From positions 248,001 to 312,000 of the forward strand of contig JACQYI010000078.1 in assembly GCA_016208305.1 (NCBI GenBank): a stretch of DNA of 64,000 bases, in the 5' to 3' direction. Under the pieces are notes generated by a model that was not told the DNA's origin, searched no databases, and saw only the letters and a program-made list of their open reading frames with translations. Below, piece after piece: positions 55,930-64,000 of the stretch. Origin of the DNA: Oscillatoriophycideae cyanobacterium NC_groundwater_1537_Pr4_S-0.65um_50_18 (GTDB taxonomy: Bacteria > Cyanobacteriota > Cyanobacteriia > Elainellales > Elainellaceae). The stretch's first letter is position 1; each line of letters opens with the position of its first letter. A program made the position numbers and the translations under genes.

Positions 55930-58377
55930 CTAAAGCGAGCGAACTTCTTGAGCCGTGCGACACTTCAAAGCCCGACTTGCCAAAGCCTGAGTTTCTGCCC
56001 AGGTAAGGGTGCGGAGCTTGGCTTTGACAGCCGCAACGCTGGGAATGCTGACGCTGAGTTCTTTGACCCCCAGCCCTGCCAAAATTGCCGCGCCCTTGGG
56101 ATCTCCGGCAATGCCGCCACAGACTCCGACCCATTTGCCTGCGGCATCGGCCGCTTGCACCGTCTGATGAATCATCCGCAAAACGGCAGGGTGCAGACCA
56201 TCTGCCTGTTTAGCCAGCGTCGGGTGGCCGCGATCCATTGCCAGCACATACTGAGTCAGGTCATTGGTGCCGATCGAGAAGAAATCTACTTCTTTGGCGA
56301 ACTCAGGCGCCATCACAACGGCTGAGGGCACCTCAATCATCATGCCGATCTGAACGGGTTCGGCTCCAACCTCTAGCCGCACCTCCTCAGCGATTTGGCG
56401 GGCAGTCCACAGGTCTTCGAGGGTAGCAATCATGGGAAACATGATGGCGATCGCCCCCGTTTGCGAGGCGCGAAAGATGGCTCGGAGCTGAGGGCGAAAT
56501 AGATCAGGCCGCTGGAGGCAAAGGCGAATGCCGCGCACGCCCAAAAAGGGATTTTCCTCAGAGGGCAGGTTGAGGTAGGGCACCGCTTTGTCGCCGCCAA
56601 TATCGAGGGTGCGAATAATCAGCGGCAGGCCGTTGAGGGCACGGGTCATCTGGCGATAGGCCGCAAACTGCTCTTCTTCAGAGGGCGGCTCGACGCGATT
56701 GAGAAACAAAAACTCTGTGCGGAGCAGCCCCACGCCTTCTGCTCCGGCATTCACCGCCTGCTCTGCCTCTGCGGGCGCGCCGATATTGGCAACCACCTCA
56801 ACTCGGTGTCCATCGGTCATCAAGGCAGGCTGATAGCAAGAAAGCTGTTCGGCAGCGCGGATTTCCTGCAAATTCTGCTGAGCGATCGCCGCTTTGTCCA
56901 GATCAGCCTGAGCCGGCTGCGGATATAGCGCCCCACTCTCGCCATCCAAAATACAGCGAATGCCGTCTACCAGGTTTAACACGGTCTCTCCGGCGCCCAC
57001 GATCGCCGGAATGCCCAGGGATCGGGCAATGATGGCGCTGTGGGACGTAGGGCCACCATAGGCCGTGCAGAATCCCAGGGTGAGGCTAGGATTTAACCCA
57101 GCGGTATCGGAAGGGGTCAAATCCTCCGCGATCAAAATAGCGGGGTGATCGGGCAAGTTTGGCTCATCTTCTACTTTGTCTGCCAACAGCCGCAGCACCC
57201 GCCGCCCCACATCTCGTAAGTCGGTGGCGCGTCCGGCAATTAGCGCATCAGAGAGCTGCTCTAAAGACTGTGCCCGTTGCTCAAAGGCTTGCTGCCAAGC
57301 CCAGGCCGCGCTGCGATTGGGCTGAAGATCGGCAATTGTGGCCATCATCAGATCAGGATCATCCAAAAACTCTTGATGCGCCAGGAAGATCGCCGCCTTT
57401 CCAGCACCCGATCGCCCTTTAACATCGTTGTAAAGCTCTTGGAGCTGGGCTTTTGCCATCTCGATGGCCTGGTGCAACTTTAGCTCTTCTGCCACCGGAT
57501 CTTTTGCCGTTGCATCAAAGGAGATCTTGCCGCGCTTGAGCTGAAATACAGTGCCGATCGCTAGCCCTGGAGAGGCAGAAATTCCTAAAATTGCTGTAGA
57601 GCCAAAGCTAGGCAGCGGCTCCGAACGCAGGGCTATTTTTTCTTCTGGCTCATCATCTAGCCCTGCCATAATTGCGGTTTGCAAAGCGTCAAGCGCTGCA
57701 TCGGCATCAGCTCCCTGCGCCATCAGCAAAACCGATCGCCCCCCTTCTACCCCCAGCTTGAGCAGCGAAAGCAGGCTTTTGGCATTCGCGGTCTGGTTGC
57801 CGTAGCGCACCTGAATTTCAGACTCAAACTGTTTTGCCAAATTGGCTAACGTCGTGGCAGGACGGGCATGCAGACCCGCCTTGCCTGCAATTTTGACCTC
57901 TACGCCCTTGGTGAAATCTAGCCCTACTTTTTCGGGAGCCGGACTGGCAGATCCTTGGGTGAGGCGTTGAATAATGTCTTGGGGATTGGTGGTTTTGGCG
58001 AGAAAAGCGATCGTGGCCTCATCGTCCAGAATATGGGTGAGGTTCGCCAAAACTTCCAGGTGCTCGTCCGATTTGGCGGCAATGCCCACAACGAGGTGAA
58101 CCCGTTCTCCAGCGTTCCACTCAATGCCCTCAGGAATTTGCACCACGGCAATCCCGGTTTGCAAGATAAAATCACGGTCTTTCGGCAATCCGTGGGGGAT
58201 AGCAATGCCGTTGCCCAAATATGTATTAGCAACTTTTTCACGCGCCATCATGCTATCCACATATTCCGATCGCATATTGCCGTTGTTCACGAGCAATGTG
58301 CCGACCTGGCGAATAGCTTCGGCTTTGTCGGCAACCGCTGCCTGAAGCAGAATATTACTTGTTTTTAAATCGAGCAT
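55930..58377 (-). CDS. fruB: Multiphosphoryl transfer protein: EIIA(Fru)-HPr-Enzyme I fusion
   Basis: 815 residues. EIIA of the fructose/mannitol type at 1-140 with His62 in GIAIPHGLP; HPr at about 155-245 with His170 in GLHARPATT and the NAKSLLSLL helix containing the Ser46 equivalent; Enzyme I at about 265-815 with His446 in GGPTSHSAIIA, LLRTEFLF, and the PEP-binding IGTNDLTQYVLAMDR and GVCGGIAGDP. The chain carries phosphate from PEP to FruA. One polypeptide thus supplies every soluble PTS step, so the operon is self-sufficient. First gene of the operon. Confidence 0.93.
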   Translation of the reverse strand: MLDLKTSNILLQAAVADKAEAIRQVGTLLVNNGNMRSEYVDSMMAREKVANTYLGNGIAIPHGLPKDRDFILQTGIAVVQIPEGIEWNAGERVHLVVGIAAKSDEHLEVLANLTHILDDEATIAFLAKTTNPQDIIQRLTQGSASPAPEKVGLDFTKGVEVKIAGKAGLHARPATTLANLAKQFESEIQVRYGNQTANAKSLLSLLKLGVEGGRSVLLMAQGADADAALDALQTAIMAGLDDEPEEKIALRSEPLPSFGSTAILGISASPGLAIGTVFQLKRGKISFDATAKDPVAEELKLHQAIEMAKAQLQELYNDVKGRSGAGKAAIFLAHQEFLDDPDLMMATIADLQPNRSAAWAWQQAFEQRAQSLEQLSDALIAGRATDLRDVGRRVLRLLADKVEDEPNLPDHPAILIAEDLTPSDTAGLNPSLTLGFCTAYGGPTSHSAIIARSLGIPAIVGAGETVLNLVDGIRCILDGESGALYPQPAQADLDKAAIAQQNLQEIRAAEQLSCYQPALMTDGHRVEVVANIGAPAEAEQAVNAGAEGVGLLRTEFLFLNRVEPPSEEEQFAAYRQMTRALNGLPLIIRTLDIGGDKAVPYLNLPSEENPFLGVRGIRLCLQRPDLFRPQLRAIFRASQTGAIAIMFPMIATLEDLWTARQIAEEVRLEVGAEPVQIGMMIEVPSAVVMAPEFAKEVDFFSIGTNDLTQYVLAMDRGHPTLAKQADGLHPAVLRMIHQTVQAADAAGKWVGVCGGIAGDPKGAAILAGLGVKELSVSIPSVAAVKAKLRTLTWAETQALASRALKCRTAQEVRSL

Positions 58378-58703
58378 TAGTTATCTCTAAGCTGGTGACT
58401 TGAAGAGCATGTTGGATACCAGCCTTTTATTGATGAGAATGCTATCACGGAAATGATGGCGTCTCTATGCATCTAAAGAGACAGTTACAATCCGTGTACT
58501 AAAGTGTTACATATCGAAAAAGTTGAGTTTCCATAGAGATTCCTCTAAGGCGTTTCGAACTATTAACTTTAGTGTTATCTCCTTAATCATCAGAGTAGGG
58601 TAGGTCAGTGCATGATACTGAGTTTCCTTAGACAGCATCACCTGACTCGATATCTCCCAAACCTCCTGATGTCCCTAGAGCCTCTGAAGGTTTGACTGAA
58701 GAT
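58378..58703. promoter_or_regulatory. fru operon upstream region
   Basis: 326 bp with no gene. Upstream of the fru start I see AT-rich sequence and no FruR/Cra-like palindrome; no regulator gene adjoins the operon. Confidence 0.35.
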
Positions 58704-59048
58704 TTAAACTACGCTAAATCTCGGATCTGACTTGAGCGTTACCAATTGAAACTCCTGTGCCCACTGGATCAATTCTGCTGAAACCTCAGTTTCGTTTTTG
58801 CCCAGCAGCAGCGCCACGTAGCAGGCTTTCTGTTTAACGACGATCGCCCGGTAGTCATGAGCATGAACAATGACCGATCGAAATCCCTCTAATTTGAGCG
58901 AAGAAGTGAGCAGCGACTGTAGCCCTAACGCCTGAAAAATCGTTTGAACCCAGCTAACATCGCTGCTTTCGGTAGAAATAAGATATTCTTTTGGCAAACC
59001 GCTGATATCAAAAACCGCCGCACCAATGACTAATTTGGAGTAAGACAC
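58704..59048 (-). CDS. Roadblock/LC7-like small protein
   Basis: 114 residues. VIGAAVFDISGLPKEYLISTE, a helix (VQTIFQALGLQSLLTSS), FRSVIVHAHDYRAIVVKQKACYVALLL fits the alternating helix-strand pattern of Roadblock/LC7 (MglB-like) proteins that act as partners or GAPs of small GTPases. No GTPase is adjacent. Similarity judged by pattern, so moderate confidence. Same strand as the fru operon but 326 bp upstream. Confidence 0.5.
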   Translation of the reverse strand: MSYSKLVIGAAVFDISGLPKEYLISTESSDVSWVQTIFQALGLQSLLTSSLKLEGFRSVIVHAHDYRAIVVKQKACYVALLLGKNETEVSAELIQWAQEFQLVTLKSDPRFSVV

Positions 59049-59287
59049 GTTGGGTATAAAAGGAAGAGTTTCAATAAATTTTGCAAATGTCTATTCAACC
59101 GAATTGAGAGTTGTTCTCAAAAGGTAATGATTTTTGGGCTTGGGTGGAGCCGCTGCAACAAAAAATCACTACCCAAATACTGCAACCTGATAGGGTTAAG
59201 TCTAAGAATATCTGAGACAAATGGCGACCGTAAGATTTCGCTGTTGCCTGACTCAACTTAGCTCCACCTCCTCTGTTACGAAGATCA

Positions 59288-60940
59288 ATGCTGGAGAAAT
59301 TGCGGACTGTGGGTTGGAGATTCAAAAAAGTAGCAGGCATACGATATCTTTTCGTGATCGGAGCGATTTTTCTGCTGATCGCCCATCCCTGTAATGCTTG
59401 GGTCAAAAGTAATGCTGGGGTAAAAGCGCCCTCCTGGTCTGTGGTCAATCCGATCGCCCTAGAAAATCAGCAGTTGGGGAGTGCAGACTGGCGGTTGACC
59501 GATCCGGCTCTACGCCGAGAAATCGAAGGCTATGCGTCTTTGACCAGCGTGAACCGAGGCGGCAAGATTGAGCTGTTTGTTAATACGATTGCCCCACGCT
59601 ACAGCATCGAGATTTTTCGCATGGGCTGGTATAGCGGCACAGGCGGACGGCGCATGCTTACCGAAAGCGATCGCCCAGGTCTGCGGCAGCCTTTGCCCAT
59701 TGCAGCCTCAGGCCGCACTTTTAATCAAGGCTTCAATCAGGGCTTCAATCATGAGGGGCAGGGCAATCGATCGGTTGAGTGGGGCAAGTCAGAGTCGCTG
59801 ATCGAATGCAACTGGCAAGATCCCTATGTTTTGCAAATTCCAGATGACTGGACGAGCGGCTTTTATCTAGCCAAGCTGACGGCTAACAGCGGCAAACAGA
59901 GCTACATTATTTTTGTCGTGCGAGACGATCGCCGTCCTTCAGATTTTTTATTTCAATCTAGCGTTACCACCTACCAGGCTTATAACAACTGGGGGGGCAA
60001 GTCGCTGTATGAGTGGAATAGTGCAGGGCGGCCTGTCGCCAAAGTCTCGTTTAACCGACCTTACGCCATTAGCCCCAACCCGGCAGCAGCCTATGGCGTT
60101 GGAGCCGGAGAATTTCTCACCAACCTTCAGCCGCCGCACCGCACCTCCAATGCAGGTTGGGAGTACAGCATGGTGCGCTGGCTAGAAAAGGAAGGCTATG
60201 ACGTTACCTATGCCACGGATGTCGATACCCATGCTAGACCGAATCTATTGCGATCGCACCGGGCGTTTCTGGTGGTGGGGCATGATGAATATTGGTCTTG
60301 GTCGATGCGGCAAAACGTCGAAGCGGCTAGAGATGCGGGGGTCAGCTTGGGATTTTTTGCGGCCAACACCTGTTACTGGCAAATTCGGTTTGAAGAGAGC
60401 TGGGTTACAGGCGGAATTGACCGCACTATCGTCACCTACAAAGAGCGATCGGACTTAGATCCGTTTAGTAACGATACTTTGCCAGAGAACGATCGCCAAA
60501 TCACGACGCGCTGGCGGCAGCCTCCGGTCAATTTGCCAGAGGCGGCTCTGCTTGGGGTAATGTACCAATCTGATCCGGTACTGGCTGATCTGGTGATCGC
60601 CCCTACTGCGCCTGACTGGGTGCTGGCAAACACCGGGCTAAAACCGGGCGACACCTTACCCGGACTCTTGGGCTATGAAGTCGATCGCATGACGGCGGCT
60701 AGCCCTGCTGGAACTGTAGCGATCGCCCATTCTCCCTATCGGCATCGCGGCAAAACTCGCTACGCAGACACGACATTCTATACAGCCCAGAGTGGGGCGA
60801 TCGTCTTTGCGACTGGCACGATTCAGTGGAGTTGGGCTTTGGATGATGAAAATGTGCCTCAACTGCGCGCTTCTTCTCGCAGTGAAGCGGCACAGCAGAT
60901 GACGCGCAATATCTTGATGCGTTTAACTGGTCGCGTTTAA
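59288..60940 (+). CDS. Secreted N,N-dimethylformamidase beta-subunit-like protein
   Basis: 550 residues with an N-terminal membrane/signal segment (YLFVIGAIFLLIAHPCNAW). After a beta-rich domain (VNRGGKIELFVNT, IEIFRMGWYSGTGGRR) come YIIFVVRDD, VTTYQAYNNWGG, WEYSMVRWLEKEGYDVTYATD and VGHDEYWSWSMR, signatures of the large subunit fold of N,N-dimethylformamidase (PF20254-type). The family mostly has unknown substrates. A NQGFNQGFNHEG duplication lies near residue 145. Enzymatic activity not demonstrable. Monocistronic. Confidence 0.83.
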   Translation: MLEKLRTVGWRFKKVAGIRYLFVIGAIFLLIAHPCNAWVKSNAGVKAPSWSVVNPIALENQQLGSADWRLTDPALRREIEGYASLTSVNRGGKIELFVNTIAPRYSIEIFRMGWYSGTGGRRMLTESDRPGLRQPLPIAASGRTFNQGFNQGFNHEGQGNRSVEWGKSESLIECNWQDPYVLQIPDDWTSGFYLAKLTANSGKQSYIIFVVRDDRRPSDFLFQSSVTTYQAYNNWGGKSLYEWNSAGRPVAKVSFNRPYAISPNPAAAYGVGAGEFLTNLQPPHRTSNAGWEYSMVRWLEKEGYDVTYATDVDTHARPNLLRSHRAFLVVGHDEYWSWSMRQNVEAARDAGVSLGFFAANTCYWQIRFEESWVTGGIDRTIVTYKERSDLDPFSNDTLPENDRQITTRWRQPPVNLPEAALLGVMYQSDPVLADLVIAPTAPDWVLANTGLKPGDTLPGLLGYEVDRMTAASPAGTVAIAHSPYRHRGKTRYADTTFYTAQSGAIVFATGTIQWSWALDDENVPQLRASSRSEAAQQMTRNILMRLTGRV

Positions 60941-61036
60941 TTGCGCCTGTGAAACCCAACCCATAGATAGACTGCTCAGCCCGCCAAAGCCGCTAGATTA
61001 AAAAGGCAACTTTAACTGTGCGAGAGGTTAACCCCG

Positions 61037-61291
61037 ATGTCCGCCTCCAAACCGCTTCAGGGTCTAGATTTGATTGACTGTGCTAAAGCCAATGCCAAGC
61101 AGGGGGCTGATGTCGCAACAGAACTTTGCGGCTACGGCACAGACACGGCAGCATTTTATCAAGCCCTCAAGGAAGCAGGCGATCGCATGGGTATCCAGAT
61201 TGCCGAGCTGAGCGATCTCGTTACTGAGCAGCAAACCATCTTGCAAGAGGGCGGCATCGAAGTTGCGCCAGATACCTTAGCAGATCTCTAA
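61037..61291 (+). CDS. Small conserved cyanobacterial protein of unknown function
   Basis: 84 residues, soluble and helical: LDLIDCAKANAKQGADVATELCGYG, FYQALKEAGDRMGI and TEQQTILQEGGIEVAPDT. It looks like a cyanobacterial orphan family I have seen without a name. Two Cys (residues 15 and 31). ATG 61037 follows GAGAGG. I cannot assign a role. Confidence 0.6.
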   Translation: MSASKPLQGLDLIDCAKANAKQGADVATELCGYGTDTAAFYQALKEAGDRMGIQIAELSDLVTEQQTILQEGGIEVAPDTLADL

Positions 61292-61388
61292 GGAATGCAG
61301 ATGGACGGGTAGTTGGGTGATTGGGTCGATGGGAATTTCCCTTCCATCCCACCATCCCACCATCCAAAAGCTACAAACTATCGCTCTC

Positions 61389-62564
61389 CTAATATTGCCA
61401 GTATTTACAGGCTGCATAGGCCATCGTCACCACTCCAGTCACGATCGCCTGTTCATCCACATGGAACTGCGGGTGATGTAGGGGATAGTTAGGCAGATCG
61501 GCAGAACCCACCCCCAAGCGAAACATCGTGCCAGGTGCATGATTGAGATAGAGCGAAAAGTCTTCAGCGCCCAGAGACGGCTCCAGAAGAATTTGAACGC
61601 GATCGCTTCCCCAGGCTTCCTGCGCGGCTGACTCCATGAGTTGGGTTAGCACCAGGTCATTTAAGACGGCAGGCACACCTCGACGGTAGTTGATCTCATA
61701 TTTTGCACCGTAGGTCTGACAGACTTGCGCCACGATATTCTCTACCCAGTCGGGCAGCAAAGCGCTGGTTTCAGGATGGAGCGATCGCACAGTGCCCAAC
61801 AGCTTTACTCGATCGGCAATGACGTTAGGAGCGCGACCGCCCTGTATTTGCCCGATCGTCAGCACGACCGGACGCAGAGGATTTTGGGTACGGCTAATGG
61901 CCTGCTGGAGGCTCGTAATAATCTGCGAAGCGATCCAGATGGCATCAATTGCCTCATGTGGACGCGCCCCATGCCCCGACTCACCAATAATCACGAGTTC
62001 CAAATCATCGGCAGCAGCAGTTAATGCCCCATATCGGATGCCGATCGAACCGCTGGGAATCGTAGGAAACACATGTGCCGCAAAGATGGCATCTATCCCT
62101 GCCATCACCCCATCTTTGATCATCCAGCCTGCGCCTTGGGCAGTCTCTTCGGCAGGCTGAAACAAAAAGCGGATGTTTCCTGGCAGCGGTTCACCCAATT
62201 GCGACAACACCATTGCGGTGCCCAGCGCCACGGTGGTATGCACATCATGTCCGCAAGCATGCATAATACCGGGCTGATGTGAGGCAAAGTCTAGCCCCGT
62301 GCGCTCTTGAATCGGCAGCCCATCCATGTCGGCTCGAATCGCCAGCTGCCGCTGATCTGCGCCACTGCCCGCCATTTCGCCGACGACACCCGTCTTGCCC
62401 ACTAACTCTTGCACCTGTAATCCGCAGGAAGACAGCACACCTGCCACATAGGCAGCAGTCTGGTATTCCTGGCCGCTTAGCTCTGGGTGGCTATGAATGT
62501 GGCGGCGAATTTCGATCAGGCGCGGCGAAAGGTTGGCGACAATGTCTTTGATGCGGCTGAGCAT
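61389..62564 (-). CDS. M20 family amidohydrolase (N-acyl-amino-acid/hippurate hydrolase-like)
   Basis: 391 residues. Di-metal peptidase fold: RRHIHSHPELSGQEYQTA, HACGHDVHT (Cys104, His106), FLFQPAEETAQGA (Glu139-Glu140), AAHVFPTIPSG, the lid domain with GHGARPHEA, and HHPQFHVDE near the end. Cleaves N-acyl groups from amino acids or related amides; the auxin-conjugate/hippurate hydrolase clade is the nearest I recognise. ATG at 62564. Monocistronic, convergent with the small gene upstream. Confidence 0.9.
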   Translation of the reverse strand: MLSRIKDIVANLSPRLIEIRRHIHSHPELSGQEYQTAAYVAGVLSSCGLQVQELVGKTGVVGEMAGSGADQRQLAIRADMDGLPIQERTGLDFASHQPGIMHACGHDVHTTVALGTAMVLSQLGEPLPGNIRFLFQPAEETAQGAGWMIKDGVMAGIDAIFAAHVFPTIPSGSIGIRYGALTAAADDLELVIIGESGHGARPHEAIDAIWIASQIITSLQQAISRTQNPLRPVVLTIGQIQGGRAPNVIADRVKLLGTVRSLHPETSALLPDWVENIVAQVCQTYGAKYEINYRRGVPAVLNDLVLTQLMESAAQEAWGSDRVQILLEPSLGAEDFSLYLNHAPGTMFRLGVGSADLPNYPLHHPQFHVDEQAIVTGVVTMAYAACKYWQY

Positions 62565-62639
62565 GTGAAGGCGATCGGGTGAAGGGGTTTACCCCATGAT
62601 AAAGAGTGCAAGCTAGAATTCCCCTGCCCAGCGGGATTT

Positions 62640-62960
62640 TCATTTTGGCGCTACCAGACTCTCAAAGCAGACGGCCAGTAAATCCTGATTGAGTCGGTAA
62701 TACCGAGTTTGCCCATCTTTGCGGGTATGCACTAAGCCGGACTCTGACAATATTTTAGAATGATGGCAAAGCAGCGCCAGACTAATTTCAGCCTGGTTGG
62801 CAATTTCTGAACTGCTCATTTCACCCTGTACCGACAGCAGTTCTACGATCCCCAATCGGGTAGGGTCGGCCAGAGAGGCAAAAATTTTCGCTCTTTGTTC
62901 GGTGTCGCTTTTGGCGATCGCTGCCGTAGAAAAAGTTGATCTAATCTCGTGACCAGGCAT
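62640..62960 (-). CDS. ArsR/SmtB-family transcriptional regulator
   Basis: 106 residues, winged helix: FASLADPTRLGIVELLSVQGEMSSSEIANQAEISLALLCHHSKILSESGLV, then RKDGQTRYYRLN. Two Cys, at LLCHH in the recognition-helix region and VCFESL near the end, are not a CxC or vicinal pair, so metal or thiol sensing is open. It is divergent from a thioredoxin gene whose promoter has paired inverted repeats, the arrangement of RexT/trxA in Nostoc. I infer that it represses that gene in response to redox state. Confidence 0.85.
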   Translation of the reverse strand: MPGHEIRSTFSTAAIAKSDTEQRAKIFASLADPTRLGIVELLSVQGEMSSSEIANQAEISLALLCHHSKILSESGLVHTRKDGQTRYYRLNQDLLAVCFESLVAPK

Positions 62961-63217
62961 GGAATTTTACTTGCTAAATAATTACTGAACCAAGCATTTA
63001 ATAAGGATTTGAATTGTACTCCCATTTTAGAGGGTGTTGTCTTGGAAGTCGTTAAATGCTGCTCTCCAAAACATCGGTGGCCGTGAGGTCAAGATTTTTG
63101 AGATGCCCCCATCTTGCACCTTTCTCAATCTGCGGGTTTCAGCGGCGCGAACCCTCACCCACCTTCACCAGAATGTGGCGCAAGATAGGCGATGACTCAA
63201 CATTCCAGCCCTTGGTA

Positions 63218-63298
63218 TTGAAATAGTTAAACAACTACTTGACTTTCCAGTGTAGTATCTTCTACTATTATATTCAAATGGTTGTTTAACTACTTCAC
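63218..63298 (+). promoter_or_regulatory. trxA promoter bracketed by inverted operators
   Basis: A TTGACT box (63239-63244), 18 bp, then TACTAT (63263-63268) form a sigma70-type promoter. TAGTTAAACAAC (63224-63235) and its exact complement GTTGTTTAACTA (63281-63292) flank it; identity extends into TTGAAA... and ...TTCA on both sides, giving about 24-bp operators in inverted orientation. One overlaps -35, the other the expected start site. ArsR-family binding is the likely use. Confidence 0.65.
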
Positions 63299-63322
63299 AA
63301 AAGCAGCTTGACAAAAGCGGCC

Positions 63323-63424
63323 ATGAAAAAAGTAGCCATGAGAAAAGCAGCCATGAGAAATTTGGAGGTACTCCTATGGACAAGACACTCACCGATGCGA
63401 CGCGCCACTCTGCATCCGTCATAA
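63323..63424 (+). other. 15-bp repeats with a short upstream frame at trxA
   Basis: Three GCCATGARAAARSYR-like units give ATGs at 63323, 63338 and 63353, in phase with each other and out of phase with trxA. The resulting 33-codon frame (MKKVAMRKAAMR...) runs over the trxA start and ends at 63424. GGAGG (63364-63368) lies within it. Confidence 0.35.
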
Positions 63425-63762
63425 CCCTCACAGATGACAGCTTTCAGCAAGAAGTGTTATCCAGTACGCAGCCTGTTTTAGTAGATTTCTGGGCACCCTG
63501 GTGTGGCCCCTGTCGCCTGATTGCCCCCATCATTGAATCTTTGGCGGCAGACTTTGCCGATCGCGTCAAAGTGGCCAAGCTCAATACCGATCAGTTCGAT
63601 CGCATTGCCACTCAGTATCAGATCCATGCCATTCCGACGCTGCTGATCTTCAAAGACGGTCAAATTGTCGATGAAATTGTGGGCGTGCTGCCTCAGAAAG
63701 AGCTGGCCGACAAGCTGAATGCGGTTCTGGCCGATCGTCAGCCTGTCTCTCAGGTCGCTTAA
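63376..63762 (+). CDS. trxA: Thioredoxin
   Basis: 128 residues: an N-terminal extension of about 20, then a full thioredoxin fold with VDFWAPWCGPCR (redox Cys43 and Cys46), cis-Pro in HAIPTLLIFKDG. Disulfide reductase acting on cytosolic targets. ATG 63376 with GGAGG 8 bp upstream; that GGAG pairs with CTCC (63371-63374), a possible mini-hairpin at the ribosome-binding site. Likely regulated by the divergent ArsR-family protein. Confidence 0.93.
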   Translation: MDKTLTDATRHSASVITLTDDSFQQEVLSSTQPVLVDFWAPWCGPCRLIAPIIESLAADFADRVKVAKLNTDQFDRIATQYQIHAIPTLLIFKDGQIVDEIVGVLPQKELADKLNAVLADRQPVSQVA

Positions 63763-63817
63763 TCGATCGCTGTCTCTGAACACAGACCGCTGAAATTAGA
63801 TCTCTAAAACGGCCTCC

Positions 63818-63852
63818 GATGCCTGTAGGCTAAATCCTGGCTTACAGGCATC
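63818..63852 (+). terminator. Hairpin after trxA
   Basis: GATGCCTGTAGGC (63818-63830) pairs with GCTTACAGGCATC (63840-63852) over 13 bp with one G-U; loop 9 nt. Followed by AAAAAA rather than T. Confidence 0.55.
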
Positions 63853-63915
63853 AAAAAACTCGGCATTGCTGATTTCTGCACAAACCTCTGCACTAAACTT
63901 CTACACAACCTTCTT

Positions 63916-64000
63916 ATGGCGAACGAACTCTCTCTCTTTTCTCCGGTTAAGCTAGGTCGCTATGAGTTGCCCAACCGCATGGTGATGGCTCCTTTGACCC
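63916..64000 (+). CDS. Old Yellow Enzyme (NADH:flavin oxidoreductase), 5' end only
   Basis: The first 28 codons, MANELSLFSPVKLGRYELPNR and then VMAPLT, match the N-terminus of OYE-family ene-reductases (NemA-like), where the RMVMAPLT segment begins the FMN-binding barrel. The gene runs off the window, so the rest cannot be judged. Upstream hairpin separates it from trxA. Confidence 0.75.
   Translation, partial: MANELSLFSPVKLGRYELPNRMVMAPLT

Noticed and set aside
59095-59448. 117-codon minus-strand frame over the start of the dimethylformamidase-like gene
   Set aside because: It overlaps a gene with clear domains on the other strand and has no family features.
63252-63265. GTA-N8-TAC, the NtcA-site core, in the trxA promoter
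   Set aside because: This six-base core is expected more than ten times in 64 kb, it overlaps the -10 box and no suitably placed TAN3T follows.
1-64000. CRISPR arrays, tRNA or rRNA genes, transposase genes
   Set aside because: No regularly spaced repeats, no cloverleaf with a TTCGA-type arm, and no transposase motifs were found on either strand.

Overview
The window reads as a chromosomal segment of a filamentous or Leptolyngbya-like cyanobacterium. The evidence is the very high density of the HIP1 octamer GCGATCGC and its core CGATCG, mixed GC content, and cyanobacterial markers: ndhL next to a DUF3007 gene, a CmpR-type LysR regulator, a DUF3747/SLH protein, a PixJ-type photoreceptor and PATAN response regulator, and a DUF1868 protein. 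I saw no rRNA, tRNA, CRISPR array, prophage or transposase gene. The only mobile elements are two copies of a transposase-less ~180 bp inverted-repeat element (MITE).

Layout. 0-11.7 kb: housekeeping and accessory genes (SLH-domain surface protein, recD2 helicase, C11 peptidase, a PLP aminotransferase, holA, a 2H-phosphoesterase-like protein, a glycosyltransferase, cmpR). 12.4-18 kb: a soluble receiver-kinase, a fasciclin protein, a cryptochrome/photolyase split into two genes in permuted order, and a long-form 2-isopropylmalate synthase preceded by a Leu-rich leader reading frame. 18-25.4 kb: an FtsX-type permease with a lipocalin-like secreted protein and a ribbon-helix-helix protein, then ndhL/DUF3007, a 36-residue membrane microprotein, a Cys-rich unknown and a P-loop kinase. 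25.5-28.5 kb: a VOC protein, a long sparse spacer, a small anchored protein and an L,D-transpeptidase-like protein.

28.9-40.1 kb (minus strand) is an exopolysaccharide locus: porin-like barrel, TPR scaffold, BcsB, c-di-GMP-responsive BcsA, then a CE4 deacetylase fused to a phosphodiester-glycosidase domain. It combines a cellulose-type synthase with PgaB-like post-processing. 41.8-52.7 kb (plus strand) is a phototaxis/pilus-chemotaxis operon in pixGHIJL order with an extra CheW and a pentapeptide-repeat protein; its receptor carries a DXCF-type cyanobacteriochrome GAF domain. The two loci are divergent from a 1.7 kb non-coding region, which suggests that light sensing and matrix production could be coordinated, although nothing here proves it.

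52.9-58.4 kb (minus strand) is a complete fructose phosphotransferase system (EIIA-HPr-EI fusion, 1-phosphofructokinase, EIIB'BC), unusual for a cyanobacterium, with one MITE copy touching its 3' end. 58.7-64 kb holds a roadblock-like protein, a dimethylformamidase-like secreted protein, an M20 amidohydrolase, an ArsR-family regulator divergent from a thioredoxin gene whose promoter is bracketed by inverted operator-like repeats, and the start of an Old-Yellow-Enzyme gene that runs off the window. Short tandem duplications (13-22 bp), several spanning start or stop codons, recur across the window.
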